Below, piece by piece: positions 26,599 through 34,355 of a stretch of 64,000 nucleotides of DNA. The DNA comes from an uncultured Collinsella sp. (lineage in GTDB: Bacteria; Actinomycetota; Coriobacteriia; Coriobacteriales; Coriobacteriaceae), in NCBI GenBank assembly GCA_902490405.1, contig CABUDS010000010.1:1-64000 (forward strand). The letters are read 5' to 3'. Below the pieces are notes generated by a model. It worked only from the letters and a program-made list of their open reading frames with translations, was not told the DNA's origin and searched no databases. The position numbers and the translations under genes are program-made. Every line of letters begins with the position of its first letter. The stretch's first letter is position 1.

Positions 26599-27375
26599 AT
26601 GTCTACGTTTTTAAATGCCAGCCCCATCTTTGGGCCCGTCCGCAGCCGTCGCCTGGGCCTTTCGCTCGGTGTCAACATGATGCCGGCGAGCGGCAAGATC
26701 TGCACGTTCGACTGCATCTATTGCGAGAACGGCCTCAACGCCGAGCGCCCCTGCCACAAGCCGTATAACACAGCTGCCGTGGTACTCGACGCACTCGAGA
26801 CCAAATTGTGCGAGATGGCAGTCGAGGGTGAGCTGCCCGATGTGATCACGTTTGCCGGCAACGGCGAGCCCACCGCCGCACCGGAGTTTCCGCAGGCCAT
26901 CGCCGGCGCTGTCGCGCTTCGCGACCAGCTGGCACCAAACACCAAGATTGCCGTGCTTTCCAACGGCACGCGCGCCGACCGCCCCGAGGTGCACGATGCG
27001 CTCATGATGGTCGACGACAACATCCTCAAGCTCGATACGGTCGACCCGGCATTTATCCAGCTGCTCGACCAGCCCGTTGGCCCCTACGATGTAGAGCACC
27101 AGATCGAAACGTTTGCGAGCTTTAGCGGTCACGTCATTATCCAGACGATGTTTTTGAGCGGTGAGTACCGGGGCAGGTCTCTCGATAACACCGGCGAGGA
27201 GTACGTTGGCCCTTGGCTCGCGGCGCTCGAACGCATTCGTCCGCAGGAGGCGACCATCTACACGGTGGCGCGCGAGACACCGATCGCTGGCCTTGCCAAG
27301 GCAGCACCCGACGTCCTCGATGCCATTGCCGCGCGCGTCCAAGCCCTCGGCATCCCCTGCCAGGTGAGCTACTAG
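26599..27375 (+). CDS. Radical SAM protein (COG0731-like)
   Basis: 258 residues from the ATG at 26599 (AAGGAG nine bases upstream; ATG 26593 is an alternative). The cluster motif is CTFDCIYC (C-x3-C-x2-C) near residue 35, followed by the glycine-rich TFAGNGEPTAAP. Similar to small radical SAM proteins grouped with wyosine-type enzymes, but its product is not known. Monocistronic. Confidence 0.8.
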   Translation: MSTFLNASPIFGPVRSRRLGLSLGVNMMPASGKICTFDCIYCENGLNAERPCHKPYNTAAVVLDALETKLCEMAVEGELPDVITFAGNGEPTAAPEFPQAIAGAVALRDQLAPNTKIAVLSNGTRADRPEVHDALMMVDDNILKLDTVDPAFIQLLDQPVGPYDVEHQIETFASFSGHVIIQTMFLSGEYRGRSLDNTGEEYVGPWLAALERIRPQEATIYTVARETPIAGLAKAAPDVLDAIAARVQALGIPCQVSY

Positions 27376-27416
27376 CAAAACCACGCAGCAGCTAGTGCCC
27401 GCCATCCCGCTCCATC

Positions 27417-27483
27417 AGTTGCGGTGATATAGTTCCTATTTGTGCTGTTAAACCGCTTAAATCGGAACTATATCACCGCAACT
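27417..27483. repeat. GTTGCGGTGA palindrome, copy 1
   Basis: Perfect 20-bp arms (27417-27436 with 27464-27483; arm begins AGTTGCGGTGATATAG) around a 27-nt loop, between the radical SAM gene and map. Other copies at 35335 and 55825. Confidence 0.85.
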
Positions 27484-27535
27484 TTTATGGACGCGTGGGT
27501 GGGCTATACTAGCTGCGAATGAAAGGAAGTTAGCC

Positions 27536-28423
27536 ATGTTTGACAACGGACCCGTGCCTGGCCGCAACGACGCTTGCTGGTGCGGCAGCGGCAAGAAATA
27601 CAAGAAATGCCATAGCGCCTTTGATGAGCGCCTCGAGCGCTTGTGGGAAGAGGGCTGGGAGGTTCTGCCCCGCACGCTCTACAAGACGCCCGCCGACATC
27701 GAGGGCATCAAGCGCTCCGCCGCCATCAACGTGGGCGTGCTCGACTACGTAGGCGAACACATCGCCGCGGGCATGACCACCAACCAGATCGACCAGATGA
27801 TCTACGACTATACCGTCGAGCACGGTGGCACGCCGGCCGACCTCAACTACGAGGGCTACCCCAAGAGCGTATGCACCTCGATCAACGACGTGGTCTGCCA
27901 CGGCATCCCCTGCGATGCGGACGTGCTGCACGAGGGCGACATCATCAACGTCGACTGCTCCACGATCTTGGACGGCTACTTTAGCGACTCGAGCCGCATG
28001 TTCTGCATCGGCGAGGTCTCTGCCGAGCGCCAGCGCCTGGTCGACGTCACCCGCGCCAGCGTGGAGGCGGGTCTGGCTGCCGTCAAGCCGTGGCTGCCGC
28101 TCTCCGTTATGGCCGAGGCCGTGCAAAAGACGGTCGAGGACGCCGGTTTTAGCGTGGTGCGCGAGTACGGCGGACACGGCATTGGCAAGGAGTTCCACGA
28201 GGACCCGTTTGTAGGCTTTACCACCGAGGCGCCCGATGTGGACACCATCATGGCCCCGGGTATGGTCTTTACCATCGAGCCCATGGTCAATGCCGGAGCG
28301 CCCGACATCAAGATTAGCAAGGGCGACGGCTGGTGTGTGCGCACCAAGGACGGCAGCGATTCGGCCCAGTGCGAGGTACAGCTCGTAGTGACCGAGGACG
28401 GCTACGAGCTGCTGAGCTGGTAG
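27536..28423 (+). CDS. map: Methionine aminopeptidase type I with N-terminal SEC-C zinc motif
   Basis: 295 residues. The N-terminus carries the SEC-C motif NDACWCGSGKKYKKCH, as in long type I enzymes. The catalytic domain shows the substrate His (CHGIP), metal ligands NVDCSTILDGYFSDSS (two Asp), GGHGIG, TIEPM and the last Glu (QCEVQ). It removes the initiator Met from nascent proteins. AAAGGAAG precedes the ATG. Single gene with its own terminator. Confidence 0.93.
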   Translation: MFDNGPVPGRNDACWCGSGKKYKKCHSAFDERLERLWEEGWEVLPRTLYKTPADIEGIKRSAAINVGVLDYVGEHIAAGMTTNQIDQMIYDYTVEHGGTPADLNYEGYPKSVCTSINDVVCHGIPCDADVLHEGDIINVDCSTILDGYFSDSSRMFCIGEVSAERQRLVDVTRASVEAGLAAVKPWLPLSVMAEAVQKTVEDAGFSVVREYGGHGIGKEFHEDPFVGFTTEAPDVDTIMAPGMVFTIEPMVNAGAPDIKISKGDGWCVRTKDGSDSAQCEVQLVVTEDGYELLSW

Positions 28424-28432
28424 CCGTGGATG

Positions 28433-28477
28433 CGCCGGATGCTGACGGGCACGCTCGTCTAGCATCCGGCGTTTTTG
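28433..28477 (+). terminator. map terminator
   Basis: CGCCGGATGCT pairs with AGCATCCGGCG, followed by TTTTTG. Confidence 0.9.
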
Positions 28478-28499
28478 TTTGAACGTTTTGCCTGATAAA

Positions 28500-28534
28500 A
28501 CCCGCCAAAATAAACCTGTCCCTTTTTGGCGGGT
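28500..28534. repeat. CCTGCC-type dispersed hairpin, copy 1
   Basis: ACCCGCCAAAA, a 13-nt centre containing AAACCTGTCCC, then TTTTTGGCGGGT. The stem covaries with other copies: CCCGCC with GGCGGG here, CCTGCC with GGCAGG elsewhere. Confidence 0.8.
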
Positions 28535-28553
28535 CAAGCGGAAAGGACTACTT

Positions 28554-29489
28554 GTGAACATCTTGGTTTTGCTGCCCGTCAACGACCACCATCGCGCAAT
28601 TCTTGAGTCGAGCGCTCCGGGCGAGGACTTTATCTACACGAGCGCCGACGCTATCACGCGCGAACAAGTCGCCAACGCCGACGTGATCTTGGGCAACATA
28701 GACCCTGCCCTACTTACCGCATGCGAGCACCTCCAGCTGCTGCAACTACAGACCGCGGGCTATGACGATTACTTGGCCGCCGGCACCGTGCCAGCCGACG
28801 CCAAACTGTCTTGCTCGGTGGGCGCCTACGGCCAGGCCGTGAGCGAGCACATGTTTGCCATGGTCCTTTCCATGATGAAGCGCCTGCCCGGCTATCACGA
28901 CTTGCAGCGCGAACATCGCTGGGAGGATTTGGGGCCAGTTACCTCGCTCAAAAACGCCAACGTGCTGGTGCTGGGCGCGGGCGATATCGGCGGTCACTTT
29001 GCCACGCTCTGCCGCGGCATGGGCGCGCACGTCCGCGGCATCAAGCGCCATCCACTCGTCTACCCCATTGTGTTTGAGGACATGGACGGCATGGACGCCC
29101 TACCTGAGCGCCTGGCAGAGGCCGACATCGTCGCATCCTTTATGCCGAGCACGCCCGAGACCCGCGGTCTGGCGAACGCCGAGTTCTTTGCCGCGATGAA
29201 GCCGGGCGCCTTCTTTGCCAACGGCGGCCGCGGCGATCTTGTGGTCGCCGACGACTTGGTTGCCGCCCTGGAGTCGGGACATCTTGCCGGCGCTGCGGTC
29301 GACGTCACCGACCCCGAGCCCCTGCCTGCGACAAGCCCCCTGTGGGATGCGCCCAACATGCTCATCACGCCGCACGTCTCCGGCTGGTTCCACCTGGCAG
29401 CCACGCTCAACAACGTGGTCGACATCGCCGCGGAGAATCTGCGTCACCTGCAGGCCGGCGAAACTTTACGTTGTTGGATCGAGCACTGA
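28554..29489 (+). CDS. D-2-hydroxyacid dehydrogenase family protein
   Basis: 311 residues from a GTG at 28554, chosen for GGAAAGGA just upstream; a longer frame would start inside the dispersed repeat. NAD-binding motif VLGAGDIGGHFA (about 142), the family signature ANGGRGDLVVADDLVAAL with the catalytic Arg, and ITPHVSGW with the catalytic His. It reduces a 2-oxoacid or oxidises a 2-hydroxyacid; substrate unknown. Single gene. Confidence 0.85.
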   Translation: MNILVLLPVNDHHRAILESSAPGEDFIYTSADAITREQVANADVILGNIDPALLTACEHLQLLQLQTAGYDDYLAAGTVPADAKLSCSVGAYGQAVSEHMFAMVLSMMKRLPGYHDLQREHRWEDLGPVTSLKNANVLVLGAGDIGGHFATLCRGMGAHVRGIKRHPLVYPIVFEDMDGMDALPERLAEADIVASFMPSTPETRGLANAEFFAAMKPGAFFANGGRGDLVVADDLVAALESGHLAGAAVDVTDPEPLPATSPLWDAPNMLITPHVSGWFHLAATLNNVVDIAAENLRHLQAGETLRCWIEH

Positions 29490-29492
29490 TTT

Positions 29493-29582
29493 GTTCCGGC
29501 GTTTTACCAAACGCCGGAACCCCTCGACGCTGCGCTCTTAGGTTCCGCCGTTCTAACGAACGGCGGACCACTCGACGCTGCG
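29493..29582. repeat. Two tandem 48-bp hairpin units
   Basis: Unit 1: GTTCCGGCGTTT, four bases, AAACGCCGGAAC. Unit 2: GTTCCGCCGTT with AACGGCGGA. Both are followed by CTCGACGCTGCG (29523 and 29571, 48 bp apart). The G to C change in the arm is compensated on the other side. They lie in the 439-bp gap after the dehydrogenase, which otherwise holds a terminator and a dispersed repeat. Confidence 0.75.
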
Positions 29583-29616
29583 AGCCCGCCGTTTGGCCAA
29601 TCTGCCGTTCAATTTC

Positions 29617-29646
29617 AAAGGCGCGACCAGAAGGTCAGCGCCTTTT
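29617..29646. terminator. Terminator-like hairpin
   Basis: AAAGGCGCGACC, AGAA, GGTC, A, GCGCCTTTT. It probably ends the plus-strand dehydrogenase transcript. Confidence 0.7.
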
Positions 29647-29784
29647 CATTTCACGGCACCTTGGCTCAAACGGCGGGCTCTCGCTGGCGTGCGCTCTACC
29701 TGCGGCGTTTCGCTGGCGTCGGCTTCATCTGCAAGCCTTAGCAGTTCCGTCTTGCCGTTGGCGTTGTGGCATTTGCCCAGATAA

Positions 29785-29823
29785 AACCTGCCAAAATAAA
29801 CCTGTCCCTTTTTGGTAGGTTTG
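29785..29823. repeat. CCTGCC-type dispersed hairpin, copy 2
   Basis: AACCTGCCAAAATAAACCTG, then TCCCTTTTTGGTAGGTT. Read on the minus strand it ends in a T run and could terminate the pepM18-small gene transcript. Confidence 0.8.
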
Positions 29824-29928
29824 GCGCAATGGGGTCAGGTTGGCTTGCGCCATACCGGTAGTTCTGTCTGCGACACTCTCGCCAAAGTGATATCAAACAT
29901 ACATCTAGCGTTTTCGACACTTCGCTTA

Positions 29929-30111
29929 TTAGAGCCAGTCCGTCTCCTCGTCATAGCGGTCCGAATAGGCGTTACGCTTGAGTTCTTCAGCACTCGTTGG
30001 TCGCGCCTTGGACACGTCGACCCCTGACTCATGGCAAGCGGCGACGAACAGCTGTAAACCCCGATCAATAAGCTGAGCCCCACGCTCGGCCTTCATTTCT
30101 TCGGCTCGCAT
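29929..30111 (-). CDS. 60-residue hydrophilic protein of unknown function
   Basis: Begins directly after the aminopeptidase stop codon (zero gap). Composition is protein-like: an amphipathic start (MRAEEMKAERGAQL), then KARPTSAEELKRNAYSDRYD and an acidic end. I do not recognise a family; an antitoxin-like or accessory peptide is possible. The zero spacing makes translational coupling likely. No independent Shine-Dalgarno is obvious. Confidence 0.5.
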   Translation of the reverse strand: MRAEEMKAERGAQLIDRGLQLFVAACHESGVDVSKARPTSAEELKRNAYSDRYDEETDWL

Positions 30112-31497
30112 TTAGAGTTCCACGCTTTCGGCGCCGTTGATGGTTAGGTTGCGCTCGTAGAAGGCGGTGAGGGCGCGGATGGCGTACATCACGTCGCGCA
30201 CGCCGCCGGTCTCGTAGCTCGAGTGCATGGCAAGCTGCGGCAGGCCCACGTCCACGGCATGCATGCTCGCCTGCATGTTCGACAGGTTGCCGAGCGTGGA
30301 GCCACCCGCCATATCGCTCTTGTTTGCGAAGGCCTGCGTGGGTACGTCAGTGTCATCGCAGATGGCCTGGAACACCGCGCGACTAAAGGCATCGGTGCAG
30401 TAGTGCTGGTTGGCGGCCTCCTTGATGACGATGCCGCCGTTGAGCACAACCTGGTTGCGGGCGTCGCACTTCTCGGCGTGGTTGGGGTGCACGGCATGCG
30501 CGTTGTCGCAGCTCACGAGCATCGAAGCGGCAAGCGCACGGTGGTACGACTCGTCGTCAAAGCCCAGCGAGCCGTTAATGCGGCGCAGTGCATCGGCCAA
30601 GAACGTCGACATGGCGCCCTGCTTGGTCTCGGAGCCAACCTCCTCATTATCAAAGCAGCAGAAGACCGAAACGTCGTGCGCGTTCTCGGCACCCAAAAAT
30701 GCCTGTAGCGAGGTGTAGGCGCAGGCCAGGTCGTCGAGCTTGGGCGTCGAGATAAACTCGTCGGCCCAGCCCCAAATGCGCGCATCCTGACGATTGACCA
30801 GGAACAGATCGCGGCCCAAAATTTGCTCGGGCTCAACGTCCAGTTCGTCGGCGATCAGGGCGTCAAAATCTCCCTGCTTAAGGTCACCGGCGCTGATGAG
30901 CGGGCACAGGTCGACGGCGCGATTGGGAGCAAAGCCCTCGTTAACGCCGCGGTTCATATGGATAGCAAGGCTCGGGATAATAGCGACCTCGCGCTCGGTG
31001 GCAAGCAGACGACTCTCGATACGGTCGCCCTCGCGTACCAACACGCGGCCCGCGAGTGCCAGCGGACGATCGAACCAGGTGTAGTCGATCATGCCGCCGT
31101 AGGCCTCGGTGTTCAGGCGCAGCGTCTCGCCCGCGCCGTCAAGCTCAGGCACGGCCTTGACCTTAAACGTCGGCGAATCGCTGTGCGACGCCGTGAGCTG
31201 AAAATGATAGTCGCCGGCAACGCCGTCCTCGCCCCACGTAGCAGCCAGGTCCTCGCCCACCTTAAAGGCAACAACGCTCGAGGTATTGCGCTGCGTGTAA
31301 TAACGCCCGCCTGGTTCGATGTCCCACGCCGCATTCTCGGGCAGGTAGGTAAAGCCCGCCTCGTCGAGCTCGGCCATAATGGTCGCCGCCGTATGGAACA
31401 TGCTGGGGCATGCCTCGATAAAGTCGATAAGGTCGTTGGCGGCCTCGATATCATCGGCCGTCACATGCGCGCGCTCGGGCGTTTCCTGATCCGTCAT
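30112..31497 (-). CDS. M18-family aminopeptidase
   Basis: 461 residues from the ATG at 31497, with AAGGGGAGA upstream. Metal-site motifs: TASHSDSPTFK (His and Asp), FDNEEVGSETKQGA (catalytic and ligand Glu), SCDNAHAVHPNH (Asp ligand) and QLAMHSSYETGG (last His). The family removes N-terminal, often acidic, residues in the cytoplasm as dodecamers. Leads a unit with the 60-residue gene. Confidence 0.92.
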   Translation of the reverse strand: MTDQETPERAHVTADDIEAANDLIDFIEACPSMFHTAATIMAELDEAGFTYLPENAAWDIEPGGRYYTQRNTSSVVAFKVGEDLAATWGEDGVAGDYHFQLTASHSDSPTFKVKAVPELDGAGETLRLNTEAYGGMIDYTWFDRPLALAGRVLVREGDRIESRLLATEREVAIIPSLAIHMNRGVNEGFAPNRAVDLCPLISAGDLKQGDFDALIADELDVEPEQILGRDLFLVNRQDARIWGWADEFISTPKLDDLACAYTSLQAFLGAENAHDVSVFCCFDNEEVGSETKQGAMSTFLADALRRINGSLGFDDESYHRALAASMLVSCDNAHAVHPNHAEKCDARNQVVLNGGIVIKEAANQHYCTDAFSRAVFQAICDDTDVPTQAFANKSDMAGGSTLGNLSNMQASMHAVDVGLPQLAMHSSYETGGVRDVMYAIRALTAFYERNLTINGAESVEL

Positions 31498-31658
31498 GCT
31501 CTCCCCTTTCGCTGGGTTGATGGTCCCCTCCAGCATACCCCGCCGCGCCAGTGCCGTGCCTTTCATTCCATGTTTAATCCCGCGCCGCTCGCCAAGTTGA
31601 GCCATCATGCCCGCACTCCTTTTGCGACAATTACGCTAACAGGACGAAAGGAGCCGTC

Positions 31659-32743
31659 ATGAAGCCACGTAACATTGCCATCGCCTGCGGTGTCGCGGGA
31701 GTCGCCGTCGGCCTTGCCGCTGCCACCGGCACCGTTTATCACAAACAAATCAAGTCCGCCGCGTCACTCAAACGCTTGACCGGCTACACGGATGGCTATG
31801 ACCTGTACGCAATCGACATCGCCTACGACTACGATCTTGATCGCATCATCGCCGCTGGCGTGCGCGATGACCAGGCCTACATCGATGCCGTGGTGGCGCA
31901 GGTGCTGCCCGGTGTGCCGGCACATGTCCAGGCGCCCCAGTTTGCCTGCAGCGCTTTTGTCGCCGTAGATGCCGAAGGCCGCGTGCGTACCGGTCGCAAT
32001 TACGACTTTAAGGACGACACCTCGGCGCTGCTGGTGCGCAATCACCCACGCGGCGGCTATGCCTCCATCGGGTTTGCCGCCCTTAACAACCTGGGCGATA
32101 ACACTCCGCTTGACTCCGTCGCCGGACGCGCCGCCGCACTCATGGGCCCGTTTGCCCAGCTCGACGGCGTCAACGAATGTGGCGTGTCCATTGCCGTGCT
32201 CACCCTGGATTCCAAACCCTGTGACCAGGACACGCAGCGCCCCGTCATCAATACCTCGCTCGCCATCCGTCTGGTGCTCGACCGTGCCGCCACCACGCAA
32301 GAAGCTGTCGACCTGCTTTCCGCCTACGACATGCACGCCATGGCAGGACGCGATTACCACTTCTTTATCAACGACGCCACCGGTGACGCGCGCGTAGTAG
32401 AGTGGGATCCGCGCGATCCGGACCGCGCTTTCAAAGCGACTCCTGTACGCCAGGTTACAAACTTTACGCCTGCTATGGCGACGAAGTGCTGCCCAACCAA
32501 AAGAATGGCGAGCTGGGCCATGGTAAAGAGCGCGCCGTCGCAATCGCCGATGTCCTCGACGCCCATGCCGGCGCCCAAGACGAGGCAGTCGCTTGGAAGG
32601 CCCTTCGCGCTGCGGCGCAAGAGCCCAATCCGGAAGACATCACCAGCAATACGCAATGGTCGGTCGTCTTTGACAATACCGAGCCCGCTGCCGCCATCAC
32701 GCTGCGCCGCCACTGGGGCAACGTCGATGCCTTCGCACTGTAA
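31659..32743 (+). pseudogene. Choloylglycine hydrolase-like (linear amide C-N hydrolase) gene with a frameshift
   Basis: Reads as one protein of about 361 residues only if one base is restored near 32463-32466, where AACTTTACG would become AACTTTTACG. Before that point there is an N-terminal hydrophobic segment (residues 5-25), a candidate nucleophile Cys (FACSAFVAVD, about 91) and GRNYDFKD, family features. After it, the next frame continues sensibly (YACYGDEVLPNQKNGELGHG to ...HWGNVDAFAL, stop at 32743). Uncorrected, translation runs into Ser/Pro/Arg-rich nonsense ending at 32801. AAAGGAG precedes the ATG. Either an inactivated gene or a homopolymer sequencing error. Confidence 0.8.
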
Positions 32744-32811
32744 GGAGCCAGGCCCGTCGACCTTACGTTCCCTGGCGTTGCTTACATTTCCATACGCTTG
32801 AGCTAACACGT

Positions 32812-32844
32812 TTTACCCCCGTATCAACAGTGTGCGGGGGTAAA
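32812..32844. promoter_or_regulatory. Hairpin upstream of phosphofructokinase
   Basis: TTTACCCCCG (32812-32821) and CGGGGGTAAA (32835-32844) form a perfect 10-bp inverted repeat, 38 bp before the start. There is no T run, so an operator or leader structure is more likely than a terminator. Confidence 0.5.
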
Positions 32845-32882
32845 CTTATGCGCATGTTATAACTTGCCCGGAAGGATTCATC

Positions 32883-33962
32883 ATGCTTAGGATCGGTCTT
32901 CTTACCAGTGGCGGCGACTGCCAAGCGCTCAACGCCACCATGCGCGGCATCGTCAAAACGCTTATAACCAATAGCGAAGAGCCTATCGAGATCTATGGTT
33001 TTGAGGACGGCTACCAGGGCCTTATCTACAGCAGGTTCCGTGTCATGACGCCCGCCGATTTTAGCGGCATCCTCACCCGTGGCGGCACCATCCTGGGCAC
33101 GAGCCGCACGCCGTTCAAGCGCCTCGACATCCCCGAGGCCGACGGCGTCGAGAAGGTGCCCGCAATGGTCCACACCTATCACAAGCTGCAGCTCGACTGC
33201 CTGTTTATGCTGGGCGGCAACGGATCCACCAAGACCGCCAACCGCCTGCGCGAAGAAGGCCTCAACGTTATCGCCCTGCCCAAGACCATCGATAACGACA
33301 CCTGGGGCACCGAGCTGACGTTTGGCTTTACGAGCGCCATCGACGTCGCCACCAAGTGCATCGACGACATCCACACCACTGCCTCGAGTCACGGCCGCGT
33401 GTTTGTCATCGAGATCATGGGCCACAAGGTCGGTTGGATTCCGCTGTATGCCGGCGTCGCGGGCGGCGCGGACGTCATCTTGATTCCCGAGATCCCCTAC
33501 GACATGGACAACGTCATCAAGACCATCGAGCATCGCATGGAGACCGGCAGCCGCTTTACCATCGTAGCCGTCGCCGAGGGCGCTATCTCCAAGGAGGACG
33601 CGGCGCTGCCCAAGAAGGAGTACAAGAAAAAGCTCGCCGAGCGCACGAGTCCGTCGATCGTCTACGACATCGCCAAGGAGATCGAGGCCAAGACTGGTCG
33701 CGAGACCCGCGTCGCCATCCCCGGCCACACGCAGCGCGGCGGCCAACCCGACGCCCAGGACCGCATCTTTGCGACCCAGTGCGGCGTCGAGGCAGCACTG
33801 GGATGCCTGCGCGGCGAGTTTGGCTACATGATTGCCCTGCGCGACGGCAAGATGTGCCACATGCCGCTCGAGGATGTCGCCGGCAAGCTCAAGTACGTCG
33901 ATCCCCAGAGCGACCTGGTGCGCGAAGCCAAGGCGTTGGGCATCAGCTTCGGCGACGAATAG
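32883..33962 (+). CDS. pfkA: 6-phosphofructokinase, ATP- or PPi-dependent
   Basis: 359 residues. Phosphorylates fructose-6-phosphate. Motifs: LLTSGGDCQALN at the N-terminus, LGGNGSTKTA (GGDGS in E. coli PfkA), PKTIDNDTWGTE (catalytic Asp) and EIMGHKVGWI. At the donor-specifying positions it has Gly (GGNG, ATP-like) but Lys in PKTIDND (PPi-like), the mixed pattern of group III enzymes, so the phosphoryl donor is uncertain. GGAAGGA precedes the ATG. Its last codons form the outermost arm of the nested repeat at 33954-34138. Confidence 0.9.
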   Translation: MLRIGLLTSGGDCQALNATMRGIVKTLITNSEEPIEIYGFEDGYQGLIYSRFRVMTPADFSGILTRGGTILGTSRTPFKRLDIPEADGVEKVPAMVHTYHKLQLDCLFMLGGNGSTKTANRLREEGLNVIALPKTIDNDTWGTELTFGFTSAIDVATKCIDDIHTTASSHGRVFVIEIMGHKVGWIPLYAGVAGGADVILIPEIPYDMDNVIKTIEHRMETGSRFTIVAVAEGAISKEDAALPKKEYKKKLAERTSPSIVYDIAKEIEAKTGRETRVAIPGHTQRGGQPDAQDRIFATQCGVEAALGCLRGEFGYMIALRDGKMCHMPLEDVAGKLKYVDPQSDLVREAKALGISFGDE

Positions 33963-34138
33963 CCTCGGCCGAAACTGCTCTCATCGGAGGCCCCAGGGCT
34001 TACCTCCCAAATCGTCCTCGGACATGTCAGGATCCCGCCGTGCGCTTCGCGCGGCGGGATCCTTCCGTCCTGCGGAAAGATTTGGGAGGTAAGCCCTGGG
34101 GCCTCCTGCGGTAACTAGGGAGGCCGAGGCTATTCGTC
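33954..34138. repeat. Nested inverted-repeat element NIR-1
   Basis: Three concentric perfect arms: 33954-33970 with 34122-34138 (17 bp, including the pfkA stop codon), 33986-34012 with 34080-34106 (27 bp) and an inner GGATCCCGCCG hairpin at 34030-34062. Read on the minus strand, the connectors between outer and inner arms are CCGCAGGACG and CATGTCCGAGGACG. They recur in NIR-2, NIR-3 and NIR-4 with compensatory changes in the GGAC/GTCC pair. It fills most of the 393-bp gap before the XRE gene. Confidence 0.9.
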
Positions 34139-34355
34139 TTCTTGCTGCAAGTGCGTGGGCTGAGATTTTGGGATGTTGCAAGCTCTTAGCTGAGAGTAGC
34201 ACTGACATTTGTCCTGAAATGGCTGGTCGTTAGGGGTTGCTACCGGTAGTTGCGGTAGGGTCGGAGCAGATTCTAACTAGAAATGGTGGTCGCCACCGGT
34301 TGTTCTCGGCATACTCGGCTCATTCGATTACGATCACCACATGAAAGGAACTGCT

